DNA from: Eubacterium sp. AF22-8LB
Lineage (GTDB): Bacteria > Bacillota_I > Bacilli_A > Erysipelotrichales > Erysipelotrichaceae
Direction: 5' to 3'
Length of the DNA: 43,175 bases
NCBI RefSeq assembly: GCF_003458715.1
Contig: NZ_QRVI01000020.1
Coordinates: 1 to 43,175 of the forward strand
Shown: positions 33,652 through 41,788 of the stretch, in pieces
Layout: each line of letters starts with the position of its first letter
Position numbering within the stretch: the stretch's first letter is position 1
Translations under genes and position numbers: made by a program
The notes under the pieces: generated by a model
Database searches by the model: none
The model's input: only the letters and a program-made list of their open reading frames with translations
Told to the model about the DNA's origin: nothing

Positions 33652-34191
33652 CTATTTCTTCTCTATAATCCTTGCTGGAATACCTACTGCCGTAGCGTTT
33701 TCTGGTACATCCTTTAATACAACCGCATTTGCACCAATACGACAACCCCTTTTTAAGGTAATATTTCCTAAACACTTTGCCCCACAGCCAATATACACAC
33801 CATCCTCTAAGGTTGGATGTCTTTTAACATGCTGAGCACCTGTTCCACCTAAAGTCACACCATGATAAAGTTGACAATCATCTCCAATAATTGCCGTTTC
33901 ACCAATGACTACACCCATGCCATGATCGATCATCAATCCACGACCAATTTGAGCACCTGGATGTATTTCAATTCCTGTCCAATGTCTAGCTCGATTACTT
34001 AACCAACGCGCAATGAAAGTATGGTTACGTTTCCAGAACCAATGTGCAATTCTATGAATTCCAATGGCTTTAATATGTGGATATAACCAAAAAACCTCCC
34101 ATTTGGAGTGTGCAGCTGGGTCAAGCTGCATTGTTCTATCTATGTTATATATTGCATTCTTAATAAAAGATCTATCTGAAAATCTCGACAT
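33652..34191 (-). CDS. cysE: Serine O-acetyltransferase
   Basis: 179 residues, shorter than E. coli CysE (273) but usual in Firmicutes. It makes O-acetylserine from serine and acetyl-CoA for cysteine synthesis. The left-handed beta-helix hexapeptides are visible: GAQIGRGLMIDHGMGVVIGE, GVTLGGTG, HPTLEDGVYIGCGAKCLG and GANAVVLKDVPENATAVGIPA. It supplies the cysteine used by SufS. The ATG has no ribosome-binding site, and a -10 box ends 6 bp before it. Confidence 0.95.
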   Translation of the reverse strand: MSRFSDRSFIKNAIYNIDRTMQLDPAAHSKWEVFWLYPHIKAIGIHRIAHWFWKRNHTFIARWLSNRARHWTGIEIHPGAQIGRGLMIDHGMGVVIGETAIIGDDCQLYHGVTLGGTGAQHVKRHPTLEDGVYIGCGAKCLGNITLKRGCRIGANAVVLKDVPENATAVGIPARIIEKK

Positions 34192-34197
34192 GATAAA

Positions 34198-34226
34198 ATT
34201 TTAGTTTATTTGTAGTCAAATTTCAA
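34198..34226 (-). promoter_or_regulatory. Promoter of cysE, giving a leaderless transcript
   Basis: TTGAAA (34221-34226), 17-bp spacer, TAAAAT (34198-34203). Only six bases separate it from the cysE ATG, so the mRNA should have essentially no leader. Confidence 0.7.
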
Positions 34227-34235
34227 GTTTCATGT

Positions 34236-34970
34236 TTATTTCACATAAACTTCACATAGTGAATCATCTAAAACCTTACCAATTGAATCATGAATAACTA
34301 AATCTGCCCTTGAATCCTTACTTGTACTTTCCTTATTAATCAACACCAAATGCTTCCCATTAAAACAATCAATCAAAGCTGCCGCTGGATATACAACTAA
34401 GCTTGTGCCTCCCACAATCAACAAATCGGCTTGTTTAATCGCATGAGCAGCTGAATATAAAGTATATTCATCTAAACCTTCTTCATACAATACGACATCT
34501 GGTTTAATGATGGCCCCACATTTTGGACATCTAGGAATACCATCACTATCCCTATATTTCATCATATCCTCTAAAGAATACTTTGCTTGACAATGTGTAC
34601 ATGTATTTCTTAAAACACTTCCATGTAATTCATATACACATTTCGATCCTGCAAGCTGATGCAAACCATCAATATTCTGTGTTACAATCGCTTTTAACTT
34701 ACCCATCTCTTCTAGCTTTGCCAAAGCCAAATGTGCTTTATTCGGTTTTGCGTCCGGATAAATCATTTGATTAAAATAAAACTCAAAGAATTCCTTTGGA
34801 TGGCTTAAATAAAAGCTATGCGACAACATAACCTCTGCAGGATATGGATATTTCTTTTTGTACAATCCATTATCACTACGAAAATCCGGTATATTACTTT
34901 CTGTCGATACACCAGCCCCTCCAAAAAATACAATATTGTTACTTTCTTGAATCCAATCTTTTAAAGACAT
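34236..34970 (-). CDS. cobB: NAD-dependent protein deacylase, Sir2 family
   Basis: 244 residues from ATG at 34970 (AGAGGAAGTGAT upstream). It removes acyl groups from lysines using NAD. Seen: GGAGVSTESNIPDFRS (NAD-binding), TQNIDGLHQ, catalytic His in ELHGSV, the zinc ribbon CTHC and CPKCG, and GTSLVVYPAA. Separated from clpB by its terminator; a TATAAT box at 34990-34995 may drive it. Confidence 0.95.
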   Translation of the reverse strand: MSLKDWIQESNNIVFFGGAGVSTESNIPDFRSDNGLYKKKYPYPAEVMLSHSFYLSHPKEFFEFYFNQMIYPDAKPNKAHLALAKLEEMGKLKAIVTQNIDGLHQLAGSKCVYELHGSVLRNTCTHCQAKYSLEDMMKYRDSDGIPRCPKCGAIIKPDVVLYEEGLDEYTLYSAAHAIKQADLLIVGGTSLVVYPAAALIDCFNGKHLVLINKESTSKDSRADLVIHDSIGKVLDDSLCEVYVK

Positions 34971-35015
34971 ACTATCACTTCCTCTCTCTATTATACGCCT
35001 AAACACAAAAAGAAA

Positions 35016-35038
35016 GGAAGATAATTGAATTATCTTCC
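35016..35038 (-). terminator. Terminator of clpB
   Basis: GGAAGATAATT/AATTATCTTCC inverted repeat, 11-bp arms around a single base, followed on the minus strand by TTTCTTTTTG. It overlaps the clpB stop codon. Confidence 0.85.
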
Positions 35039-37582
35039 CTGAATATCAAATGTATATTCACCATTCTTGCAGTCTACATTGATAATGTCACCCTGCATTG
35101 CACCTGTCTTAATCATTTCCTTGGCAATCTGCGTTTCTAGATTTCTTTGAATATACCGCTTCATAGGACGTGCACCATAGACAGGATCAACACCCATTTT
35201 GGCAATCTGATTATATACTTCATCACTAACATTTAAAGTGATGTCACGTTGAGCCAATCGGTTTTGTAACAAGCCAACAAACTTATGAGCAATCTTAATA
35301 AAGGCAGCATCATCTAACGCATTAAATACGATAATTTCATCGATACGGTTGATGAATTCAGGCTTGAAATGACGCTTAACTTCTTCCATATACTTCTCAT
35401 GAATATCACCTGACTCGAAAGCATATTGACTACCTAAATTCGATGTTAAAATAATAATTGTATTCTTGAAATCAACAGTTACACCTTTTGAATCGGTAAT
35501 ACGACCATCATCCAAAATTTGAAGTAAAACATTGAATACATCTGGATGTGCTTTTTCAATCTCATCAAATAAGACAATACTATATGGATTACGACGAACA
35601 GCTTCGGTTAACTGACCACCTTCATCATATCCAACATATCCAGGAGGCGCACCAATTAAACGTGCCACACTGTGTTTTTCCATATATTCAGACATATCAA
35701 TACGGACAATGTGTCTTTCATCATCAAATAATTGTTCCGCTAAAGCCTTGGCAACCTCTGTTTTACCAACACCAGTTGGACCTAAGAACATAAAGGATCC
35801 AATTGGACGATTCTCATCCTGAATCTGTGCTTTCGAACGCAAGATTGCATCGGTAACAAGCTCAAGAGCCTCCTCTTGTCCAACAACACGTTTTTCAAGC
35901 TCTTCTTTTAAGTTCAACAACTTTTCTCTTTCAGAAGCTACCAAACGCGTTACCTCAACACCAGTCCATCGTGAAACGATCTTTGCGATCAATTCTTCAT
36001 TCACTGTTTCTTGAATCAAAGCGTCGTCTTTTTGACTTGCCTGCTCTTTTTGAATACGAGCCTCCAATTCAGGAATTGTACCATATTGCAATTTAGCTGC
36101 ATCTTCGTAACGAGCTTCATTACGTGCCTGCTCTAAATCCAAACGAGCCTTCTCCAAACGTTGTTTGTCTTCTTTTTCATTTGCCAAACCACGCTTTTCA
36201 TCTTCCCACTTAGAATGCATCTCATCACGTTTTGATTGTAAAGAAGCTAATTCACTTTCAATTTCTTCACGACGCTCAATAGCCCTTTTATCTTCTTCTT
36301 TTTGTAGAGATGTTTTTTCAATTTGAAGTTGTAAAATCTTTCGCTGTAATTCATCCAATTCCTGAGGCATACTTTCCATTTCAACCTTTAAAGTTGCACA
36401 AGCCTCATCCACCAAATCGATTGCCTTATCTGGCAAGAAACGATCAGTGATATAACGATCCGACATTGTGGCAGCCGCAATTAAAGCTTCATCTAAAATA
36501 CGAACTCCATGATAGCTTTCAAAACGATCCTTTAAACCACGTAAGATACTAATAGTATCCTCAACACTTGGCTGTGCAACCTGCACCTTCTGGAAACGAC
36601 GCTCCAATGCAGCATCCTTTTCAATATACTTACGATATTCATTAAACGTAGTAGCACCAATACAATGTAACTCACCACGCGCCAACATAGGCTTCAACAA
36701 GTTAGCCGCATCCATACTACCTTCGGTTTTACCAGCACCTACCAAGTTATGAATTTCATCAATAAATAGAATAATTTGTCCATCCGATTTTTTAACTTCA
36801 TCCAAAATCGATTTTAAACGCTCTTCGAATTCACCACGATACTTCGCACCTGCAATCAAAGAACCCATATCCAATTCAATCAATCGTTTTTCTTTTAAAG
36901 ATTCAGGCACATCACCCTTCATAATACGCCAAGCAATACCTTCTACAACGGCAGTCTTACCAACACCTGGCTCACCAATCAAAACAGGATTATTCTTTGT
37001 CTTACGAGATAAAATCTGCATAACACGACGAATCTCATCGTCACGACCAATAATCGGATCAATCTTTCCATCACGAACATCCTGAACTAGATCACGACCA
37101 TATTTTTTTAAAGCTTCCACATTCTCTTCTGAATTTGGTGTATCAAATTTCTTTCCATTACGACGCTCTAATTCTGCTTTGTAGCAAGCATCCTTATTCA
37201 AGTTAAATGTTCTTACCAATTCTTTTGAAATATAAGAACGATTAAACAATAAAGCTAAGAAAACACTCGCAACAGAAAGATAAGTTTCATCATGCTGACT
37301 AGCCCAGTTTTGTGCATCCTCAAAAGATTTTTGAACCTCATTTGATAAATTTATATTACTTGTAGAGCTCTTTGCGACACGATTCGATTCTTGTTGAACC
37401 ATCTGTAAAGCACGCGCTTTATCCAAGCCAATACGCTCAAACAAGCCATCCAATACATCATCCTTAAAAATCGTCTCTAACATATCCACCGTATCCACAC
37501 TAGGATGTTGGTTGGATTTAGCCAAATTAATGGCATCCATTAAAATTTTCTGCAAACGCTCAGACATTTGTTCGATATTCAT
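35030..37582 (-). CDS. clpB: Disaggregase ClpB
   Basis: 850 residues from ATG at 37582, with AAGGAGGTG upstream. This Hsp100 ATPase extracts aggregated proteins with DnaK. Order: Clp N-domain repeats (1-150), AAA1 with Walker A GEPGVGKT near 203 and FIDEIHNLVGAG, a long coiled-coil middle domain (~400-520, rich in Glu/Lys/Arg), and AAA2 with GPTGVGKT near 605, LFDEIEKAHPD and LTSNLGS. The middle domain separates it from ClpA and ClpC. Two CIRCE elements cover its promoter, so HrcA control is expected. Confidence 0.96.
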   Translation of the reverse strand: MNIEQMSERLQKILMDAINLAKSNQHPSVDTVDMLETIFKDDVLDGLFERIGLDKARALQMVQQESNRVAKSSTSNINLSNEVQKSFEDAQNWASQHDETYLSVASVFLALLFNRSYISKELVRTFNLNKDACYKAELERRNGKKFDTPNSEENVEALKKYGRDLVQDVRDGKIDPIIGRDDEIRRVMQILSRKTKNNPVLIGEPGVGKTAVVEGIAWRIMKGDVPESLKEKRLIELDMGSLIAGAKYRGEFEERLKSILDEVKKSDGQIILFIDEIHNLVGAGKTEGSMDAANLLKPMLARGELHCIGATTFNEYRKYIEKDAALERRFQKVQVAQPSVEDTISILRGLKDRFESYHGVRILDEALIAAATMSDRYITDRFLPDKAIDLVDEACATLKVEMESMPQELDELQRKILQLQIEKTSLQKEEDKRAIERREEIESELASLQSKRDEMHSKWEDEKRGLANEKEDKQRLEKARLDLEQARNEARYEDAAKLQYGTIPELEARIQKEQASQKDDALIQETVNEELIAKIVSRWTGVEVTRLVASEREKLLNLKEELEKRVVGQEEALELVTDAILRSKAQIQDENRPIGSFMFLGPTGVGKTEVAKALAEQLFDDERHIVRIDMSEYMEKHSVARLIGAPPGYVGYDEGGQLTEAVRRNPYSIVLFDEIEKAHPDVFNVLLQILDDGRITDSKGVTVDFKNTIIILTSNLGSQYAFESGDIHEKYMEEVKRHFKPEFINRIDEIIVFNALDDAAFIKIAHKFVGLLQNRLAQRDITLNVSDEVYNQIAKMGVDPVYGARPMKRYIQRNLETQIAKEMIKTGAMQGDIINVDCKNGEYTFDIQGR

Positions 37583-37602
37583 AAATAAGCACCTCCTTGT
37601 AC

Positions 37603-37629
37603 TTAGCACTCACTATTTATGATTGCTAA
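37603..37629. promoter_or_regulatory. CIRCE element 1 (HrcA operator), downstream of clpB start site
   Basis: TTAGCACTC, nine bases, GATTGCTAA. It matches the CIRCE consensus TTAGCACTC-N9-GAGTGCTAA with one mismatch. It lies between the -10 box and the clpB ribosome-binding site. Confidence 0.9.
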
Positions 37630-37633
37630 TGAT

Positions 37634-37661
37634 AGTATAACACTCTTTTTAGCACTGTCAA
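37634..37661 (-). promoter_or_regulatory. Promoter of clpB
   Basis: TTGACA (37656-37661), 16-bp spacer, TATACT (37634-37639) preceded by TGT (extended -10). Read towards clpB. Confidence 0.85.
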
Positions 37662-37675
37662 TACATAAGTGCTAA
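37649..37675. promoter_or_regulatory. CIRCE element 2 (HrcA operator), over the -35 box
   Basis: TTAGCACTG, nine bases, AAGTGCTAA, with two mismatches to the consensus. It overlaps the -35 box of the clpB promoter. Confidence 0.85.
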
Positions 37676-37690
37676 TTTCTTTAAAAATAA

Positions 37691-37712
37691 AAAAGTAGAC
37701 TCATCTACTTTT
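37691..37712 (-). terminator. Terminator of the aldolase gene
   Basis: AAAAGTAGA/TCTACTTTT, 9-bp stem, 4-nt loop, followed on the minus strand by a TTATTTTTAAAG stretch. The stop codon lies in the stem. Confidence 0.85.
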
Positions 37713-38373
37713 CTAATGTATTACGATTATAAGCTCTTTGCCAGTTGACGCTGAATTCACCAACCGCAATTTTTGTTCCTGGATGATCAATCATTTGATA
37801 TAAAACATCGCATGGTACGGTTACAGCTTGAATACCAGCCTTAATTAATTCATGAACTTGATATGTATTTTTAAAGCTTGCCGCAATGACTTTTGCAGGC
37901 ATATTATTTACTTTCAACATTTCAATCAAGTCCTTTACATCCTGAACACCATCTCCATAATTGCACATACGATTTGTATAAGGAGCCAAATATTCAGCAC
38001 CATTCATTGCTGCCAAGAATGCTTGGTCTGCCGTATAAATTGCAGTAGCTAATGTATGAATACCAAGTTTTTTGCATTCCTTGATTGCTTTTAAACCTTC
38101 ATGCGTAACCGGAATCTTTACATACATATTCTTATTACGAATTGAAGATACCATCTTAGCCTCTTCCATAATACCTTCAAAAGAAGTCTGTACTGTTTGA
38201 ATAAACAACAACTGATTTTCACTTAAAACTTCACAAAGATCCTTAATGACATCCATAGCTTCACGACCCGATTTAGTAAGGATTGTAGGATTTGTCGTAA
38301 CACCCGTAATTGTTAATAATTCGTTTAGTTCTTTGATTTGTTCAATATTTGATGAATCAATAATTAATTCCAT
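37705..38373 (-). CDS. fsa: Fructose-6-phosphate aldolase/transaldolase-like protein (TalC/FSA family)
   Basis: 222 residues, the size of FSA/TalC, not the longer transaldolase B. The Schiff-base Lys86 is in MYVKIPVT. Gln59 (FIQT) and the Tyr in APYTNR match fructose-6-phosphate aldolase, where transaldolases have Glu and Phe. It would split fructose 6-phosphate to dihydroxyacetone and glyceraldehyde 3-phosphate, or act on a related keto-sugar. The start has an AAGGAGG site. Divergent from the DeoR-type regulator. Confidence 0.85.
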   Translation of the reverse strand: MELIIDSSNIEQIKELNELLTITGVTTNPTILTKSGREAMDVIKDLCEVLSENQLLFIQTVQTSFEGIMEEAKMVSSIRNKNMYVKIPVTHEGLKAIKECKKLGIHTLATAIYTADQAFLAAMNGAEYLAPYTNRMCNYGDGVQDVKDLIEMLKVNNMPAKVIAASFKNTYQVHELIKAGIQAVTVPCDVLYQMIDHPGTKIAVGEFSVNWQRAYNRNTLEK

Positions 38374-38415
38374 GATAGATCCTCCTTAAGTTCATCTGTA
38401 TCTTAACACTAGATA

Positions 38416-38445
38416 ATTATAGATTCAATATGCTTTTTACATCAA
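38416..38445 (-). promoter_or_regulatory. Promoter of the aldolase gene
   Basis: TTGATG (38440-38445), 18-bp spacer, TATAAT (38416-38421). Confidence 0.7.
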
Positions 38446-38457
38446 ACAAATAATCAT

Positions 38458-38495
38458 AAAAGAACACAATAAAACATGTTTCTTTATGTTCTTTT
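38458..38495. promoter_or_regulatory. 38-bp palindrome between divergent aldolase and DeoR genes
   Basis: Outer arms AAAAGAACA (38458-38466) and TGTTCTTTT (38487-38495) are perfect and are centred on ACATGT. The inner bases match partly. It lies immediately upstream of the DeoR promoter and upstream of the aldolase -35 box, the place for a shared operator of the DeoR-type regulator. Confidence 0.6.
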
Positions 38496-38498
38496 TTG

Positions 38499-38507
38499 TG
38501 CTTTAAT
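38499..38507 (+). promoter_or_regulatory. Extended -10 promoter of the DeoR gene, leaderless
   Basis: TGC followed by TTTAAT, then six bases to the ATG at 38514. A -35 box is not clear. No ribosome-binding site lies in between. Confidence 0.5.
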
Positions 38508-38513
38508 AGAAAT

Positions 38514-39257
38514 ATGAACACAATACAACGAAGATATGAAATATATGAGAAACTAAAAAAAGAAAAAACCGTACAAGTCAATGAACTTGCCGAAATGTAT
38601 TCTGTTTCCTTAATGACAATACGAAGAGATTTAGATTCATTAGAAAATCAAGGCCTTGCCACAAAAAGCTATGGAGGAGCTACTTTAAACGAATCTTTTT
38701 CTACGGAACCATCTTTTGAAATTAAAGAAGGTATATCTCAATCCGATAAAAAAGACATTGCGATATACGCAAGCACACTTATTCAAGATGGAGATTCCAT
38801 CTATTTAGATTGTGGTACAACCTGCCTAGAACTTTTTAAACGAATTCACCATAAAAAAATCACAATATTCACTAATTTTTGGAAGATTCTTCAGTATGTC
38901 GATCGTAACACCAAAGCAAAAATCATTATGGCTCCTGGTACCTACAATCCTGTCACACAAGCCGCTTTGTCCGAAAGTACAATTCAATTCTTTAAAAATT
39001 ATTATATTGATAAAGCCTTCATCTCTGTATTAGGCATAGATTTAGATTTTGGTGCATCTATTCCCAGCATGAGTGATGCCATTGTAAAAAAATCCATTCT
39101 TGATTGTTCAAACAAAAAAATCTGTATGGTAGACCACACAAAATTTAACAAGAAATATATGTCAAAAATAGCTAACATTGATAATTTTGACATCATTATC
39201 ACTGATTCAAAATTAGATAATGATATACAGCATGAAAAAATAAGAAGAGCACATTGA
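38514..39257 (+). CDS. DeoR family transcriptional regulator
   Basis: About 247 residues from ATG at 38514. N-terminal helix-turn-helix (RRYEIYEKLKKEKTVQVNELAEMY, VSLMTIRRDLDSLENQGLATKSYGGA) is the DeoR signature. The C-terminal sugar-phosphate-binding domain has IYLDCGTTCLELFK and FISVLGIDLDFGAS. These regulators respond to a sugar phosphate; the neighbouring aldolase is the likely target. No ribosome-binding site; an extended -10 (TGC-TTTAAT, 38499-38507) ends 6 bp before the ATG. Confidence 0.92.
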   Translation: MNTIQRRYEIYEKLKKEKTVQVNELAEMYSVSLMTIRRDLDSLENQGLATKSYGGATLNESFSTEPSFEIKEGISQSDKKDIAIYASTLIQDGDSIYLDCGTTCLELFKRIHHKKITIFTNFWKILQYVDRNTKAKIIMAPGTYNPVTQAALSESTIQFFKNYYIDKAFISVLGIDLDFGASIPSMSDAIVKKSILDCSNKKICMVDHTKFNKKYMSKIANIDNFDIIITDSKLDNDIQHEKIRRAH

Positions 39258-39268
39258 ACTGTGCTCTT
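39245..39268. terminator. Bidirectional terminator between the DeoR gene and nagA
   Basis: AAGAGCACA/TGTGCTCTT stem with a 6-nt loop; on the minus strand it is followed by CTTATTTTTTC, on the plus strand by a short T-rich run. The DeoR stop lies in the loop. Confidence 0.8.
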
Positions 39269-39272
39269 TATA

Positions 39273-40412
39273 TTAGAATGCTTTTTTACCTTTTACGTAA
39301 GTCATTTCAACAGAATAGTCATCATTTAACACAACTAAATCTGCATCTTTTCCTGTTTGGATAGATCCCTTACGATCATCCACATTTAACATACGAGCTG
39401 GGTTCAATGTACATGCATTGATAGCTGTTTGCCAAGGAATCATAGCCTTTTCAACTAAGATGCGTAAACCATCATTACAGTGTAATGTTGATCCTGCAAG
39501 ACCCTTTGTGTCTGTTAAGTGTGCACTTCCATCTGGATACAATTCGATTTCATTTCCACCAAACAATACTTTAGTACCAATAGGCAATCCCTTAACCATT
39601 AATGAGTCTGTAATCATGATAGCATGGTCTGGTCCTTTTGCAGTGAAGTAGTCATTTAATGCTTCATAAGTTGAGTGGTTTCCATCACAAATGATTTCTC
39701 CATAAACATCTCTATAACGCATAGCTGCACCAACCAACCCTGGTTCACGGTGATGGAATTTAGTCATACCATTAAATACGTGAGTCATTGAGTTTGCACC
39801 ATTTGCGATTGCTAAACGAGCCTGTTCAAAAGTCGCACCAGAGTGACCTTGACTACATACAATTCCATGAGAACGTAAGAATTTTGTTAATTCAAAATTA
39901 TCATCATGTTCGCAAGCCATGGTTACAATTTTAATTAAATTATTTGATGCTGCTAAATAACGTTTGAATTGTTCAACATCCGGTTTAACACAATATTGTT
40001 CTGGCTGTGCTCCCTTATATACTTGATCCAAATATGGACCTTCAAAGTGAATACCTAAAATTTCAGCACCTTCATAGCCTTCTTCAACGACCTTCGCAAC
40101 GTTTTTTACGGCGTTTGTCAAGACTTCTTCAGATTGTGTAATTGTTGTTGGAAGAATACCTGTAACACCTTCTTTAACAATGTTCTTCATCCAATTACGA
40201 AGACCCTCTTCCTTTGCATCATTTGTATCAAATCCATAAGCACCATGAGTGTGTACATCAATAAATCCAGGAATAATTCTCTTATCTCCATAATCTTCGT
40301 CTACATCTTTTTCACCATATGGATAGATATTAACAATTTTTCCTTCCTCTGTTTCAATCTGAGCTGCTAACCAAGTATTCACAACCCATACTCTTTTACT
40401 TTGAATAATCAT
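39273..40412 (-). CDS. nagA: N-acetylglucosamine-6-phosphate deacetylase
   Basis: 379 residues. It converts GlcNAc-6-P to glucosamine-6-P and acetate, allowing growth on host or wall amino sugars. The metal-dependent amidohydrolase motifs are seen: IPGFIDVHTHG, GIHFEGPYL, HSGATFEQA, MTHVFNGM, ICDGNHS and the catalytic Asp in MITDSLM. Start with AGGAGG 10 nt upstream. No nagB gene in the window. Confidence 0.95.
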   Translation of the reverse strand: MIIQSKRVWVVNTWLAAQIETEEGKIVNIYPYGEKDVDEDYGDKRIIPGFIDVHTHGAYGFDTNDAKEEGLRNWMKNIVKEGVTGILPTTITQSEEVLTNAVKNVAKVVEEGYEGAEILGIHFEGPYLDQVYKGAQPEQYCVKPDVEQFKRYLAASNNLIKIVTMACEHDDNFELTKFLRSHGIVCSQGHSGATFEQARLAIANGANSMTHVFNGMTKFHHREPGLVGAAMRYRDVYGEIICDGNHSTYEALNDYFTAKGPDHAIMITDSLMVKGLPIGTKVLFGGNEIELYPDGSAHLTDTKGLAGSTLHCNDGLRILVEKAMIPWQTAINACTLNPARMLNVDDRKGSIQTGKDADLVVLNDDYSVEMTYVKGKKAF

Positions 40413-40435
40413 ATCGACAATTCCTCCTACAAATC

Positions 40436-40466
40436 ATTATACTCTAATAAAAAGAAAACGATTGCA
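40436..40466 (-). promoter_or_regulatory. nagA promoter region with possible cre site
   Basis: TATAAT -10 box at 40436-40441. Between it and the -35 region is AGAAAACGATTGCA (40453-40466), which matches the catabolite-response element TGWNANCGNTNWCA with two mismatches. CcpA repression is a reasonable guess for a sugar-use gene; the -35 box itself is weak. Confidence 0.4.
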
Positions 40467-40568
40467 CTTTTTAGTTGACTTTTTATAATTTTTATTCAAA
40501 AAATATAAAAAGCATTTTAATAGACATCCATACAAAATAATTTTAAAATAGAAGATGAGGTGGTTAAA

Positions 40569-41756
40569 ATGAAAAGAGCAAAAAAAATTATAGATAATGT
40601 TTACTGGGTAGGTGTCAGAGACTTAAATAACCGTCACTTCCATGGTGATTTATACCCAATCGATGAAGGCTGTACATACAATGCATATTTAGTCGTTGAT
40701 GATGAAGTCACATTATTTGATACAGTCGAAGAAGAGTTTACAGAAGAACTATTGGAAAGAGTCGACTCTGTACTTCAAGGACGTGAAATCGATAATATCA
40801 TCGTTCAGCATACAGAACCTGATCATTCAGGTGGATTCAAAAAGGTTTATGCCAAGTATCCAAATGCCAAAGTATATGCATCCATTTCTGGAAAGAAGAA
40901 TATGATCGAACAATATTTTGATCAAGTTCCTTATCAAGTTGTCAAAACAAACGACACAATCAATACCGGAAAATACGATTTTGTTTTTGTGGAGATGCAG
41001 ATGATCCACTGGCCAGATAATATGTTGACATATTGTCCACAGCTAAAAACAGTATTCTCAAACGATGCCTTTGGACAACACATCGTTAACTTTGGCTTAA
41101 CAGATGAAGGATTAGACAAAACGTATTGTTTAAAACAAGCAAAAGAATACTTTGCGAATATTGTTTTACCATATACAACACCAGTTCAAGCTAAGTTAAA
41201 TCTAATTCTAGGTATGAATTTAGATATTGAATACATTATGCCTGCACATGGTATTATTTGGAAAGACTACATTGCCGATATTATTGAAACCTATAAAGAT
41301 ATTGCGGCACAAAAAGCAGAAAACAAAGCTGTTATCGTATATGAATCCGTGTGGAAGCATACGCAACAAATCGCAGAAAGTCTTGCCGAAGGATTTAGTG
41401 ATGCTGGAATGGATGTGAAAGTCTATAAATTATCTGACACAAAATCAAGCATTGTTATGCGTGAAATAATGGATGCTAAAGTTGTTTGTATCGGATCTGG
41501 TACATACAACAATGTCATGGCACCAAGTGTTGCAGCCTTTCTAGAACATATTCGTCCATGTAAATTCAAAAATAAAAAAGGAATGGCCTTCGCCGCTTAC
41601 GGATGGTTTAATCAAGTTGCCAAGGAAATCGATCAAAGAATGCAACAATCTGGCATTGAATCTTGTCATGAAGTTATCAACCAATGCTACACACCAAGTG
41701 ATGATCAACTAGAAGATTACTACAATATCGCTAAAGAAATCGCAACTAATTTATAG
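40569..41756 (+). CDS. fprA: Flavodiiron protein (FprA/A-type flavoprotein)
   Basis: About 395 residues from ATG at 40569 (GAGGTGG upstream). Reduces oxygen to water or NO to N2O, protecting an anaerobe. The N-terminal metallo-beta-lactamase-like domain shows the di-iron ligands HTEPDH, IHWPDN, SNDAFG and PAHGIIW. The C-terminal flavodoxin domain (~250-395) has VIVYESVWKHTQQIA and IGSGTYNN, and AAYGWF. No fused rubredoxin, so an outside electron donor is needed. Single gene between two leftward genes. Confidence 0.96.
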   Translation: MKRAKKIIDNVYWVGVRDLNNRHFHGDLYPIDEGCTYNAYLVVDDEVTLFDTVEEEFTEELLERVDSVLQGREIDNIIVQHTEPDHSGGFKKVYAKYPNAKVYASISGKKNMIEQYFDQVPYQVVKTNDTINTGKYDFVFVEMQMIHWPDNMLTYCPQLKTVFSNDAFGQHIVNFGLTDEGLDKTYCLKQAKEYFANIVLPYTTPVQAKLNLILGMNLDIEYIMPAHGIIWKDYIADIIETYKDIAAQKAENKAVIVYESVWKHTQQIAESLAEGFSDAGMDVKVYKLSDTKSSIVMREIMDAKVVCIGSGTYNNVMAPSVAAFLEHIRPCKFKNKKGMAFAAYGWFNQVAKEIDQRMQQSGIESCHEVINQCYTPSDDQLEDYYNIAKEIATNL

Positions 41757-41763
41757 AAAATGA

Positions 41764-41784
41764 GCCAGGAGAATTTCTCCTGGC
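41764..41784. terminator. Terminator of the flavodiiron gene, also facing rsmF
   Basis: GCCAGGAGAA/TTCTCCTGGC, 10-bp perfect arms around one base, followed by A and five T residues on the plus strand. The minus-strand side (TCATTTTC) is weaker but could end rsmF. Confidence 0.85.
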
Positions 41785-41788
41785 ATTT

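Noticed and set aside
33644..33775. Longer N-terminus of the TPR-tailed membrane protein
   Set aside because: It would run 132 bp into cysE and is Cys/Arg-rich; ATG at 33643 has an AGGTGG site.
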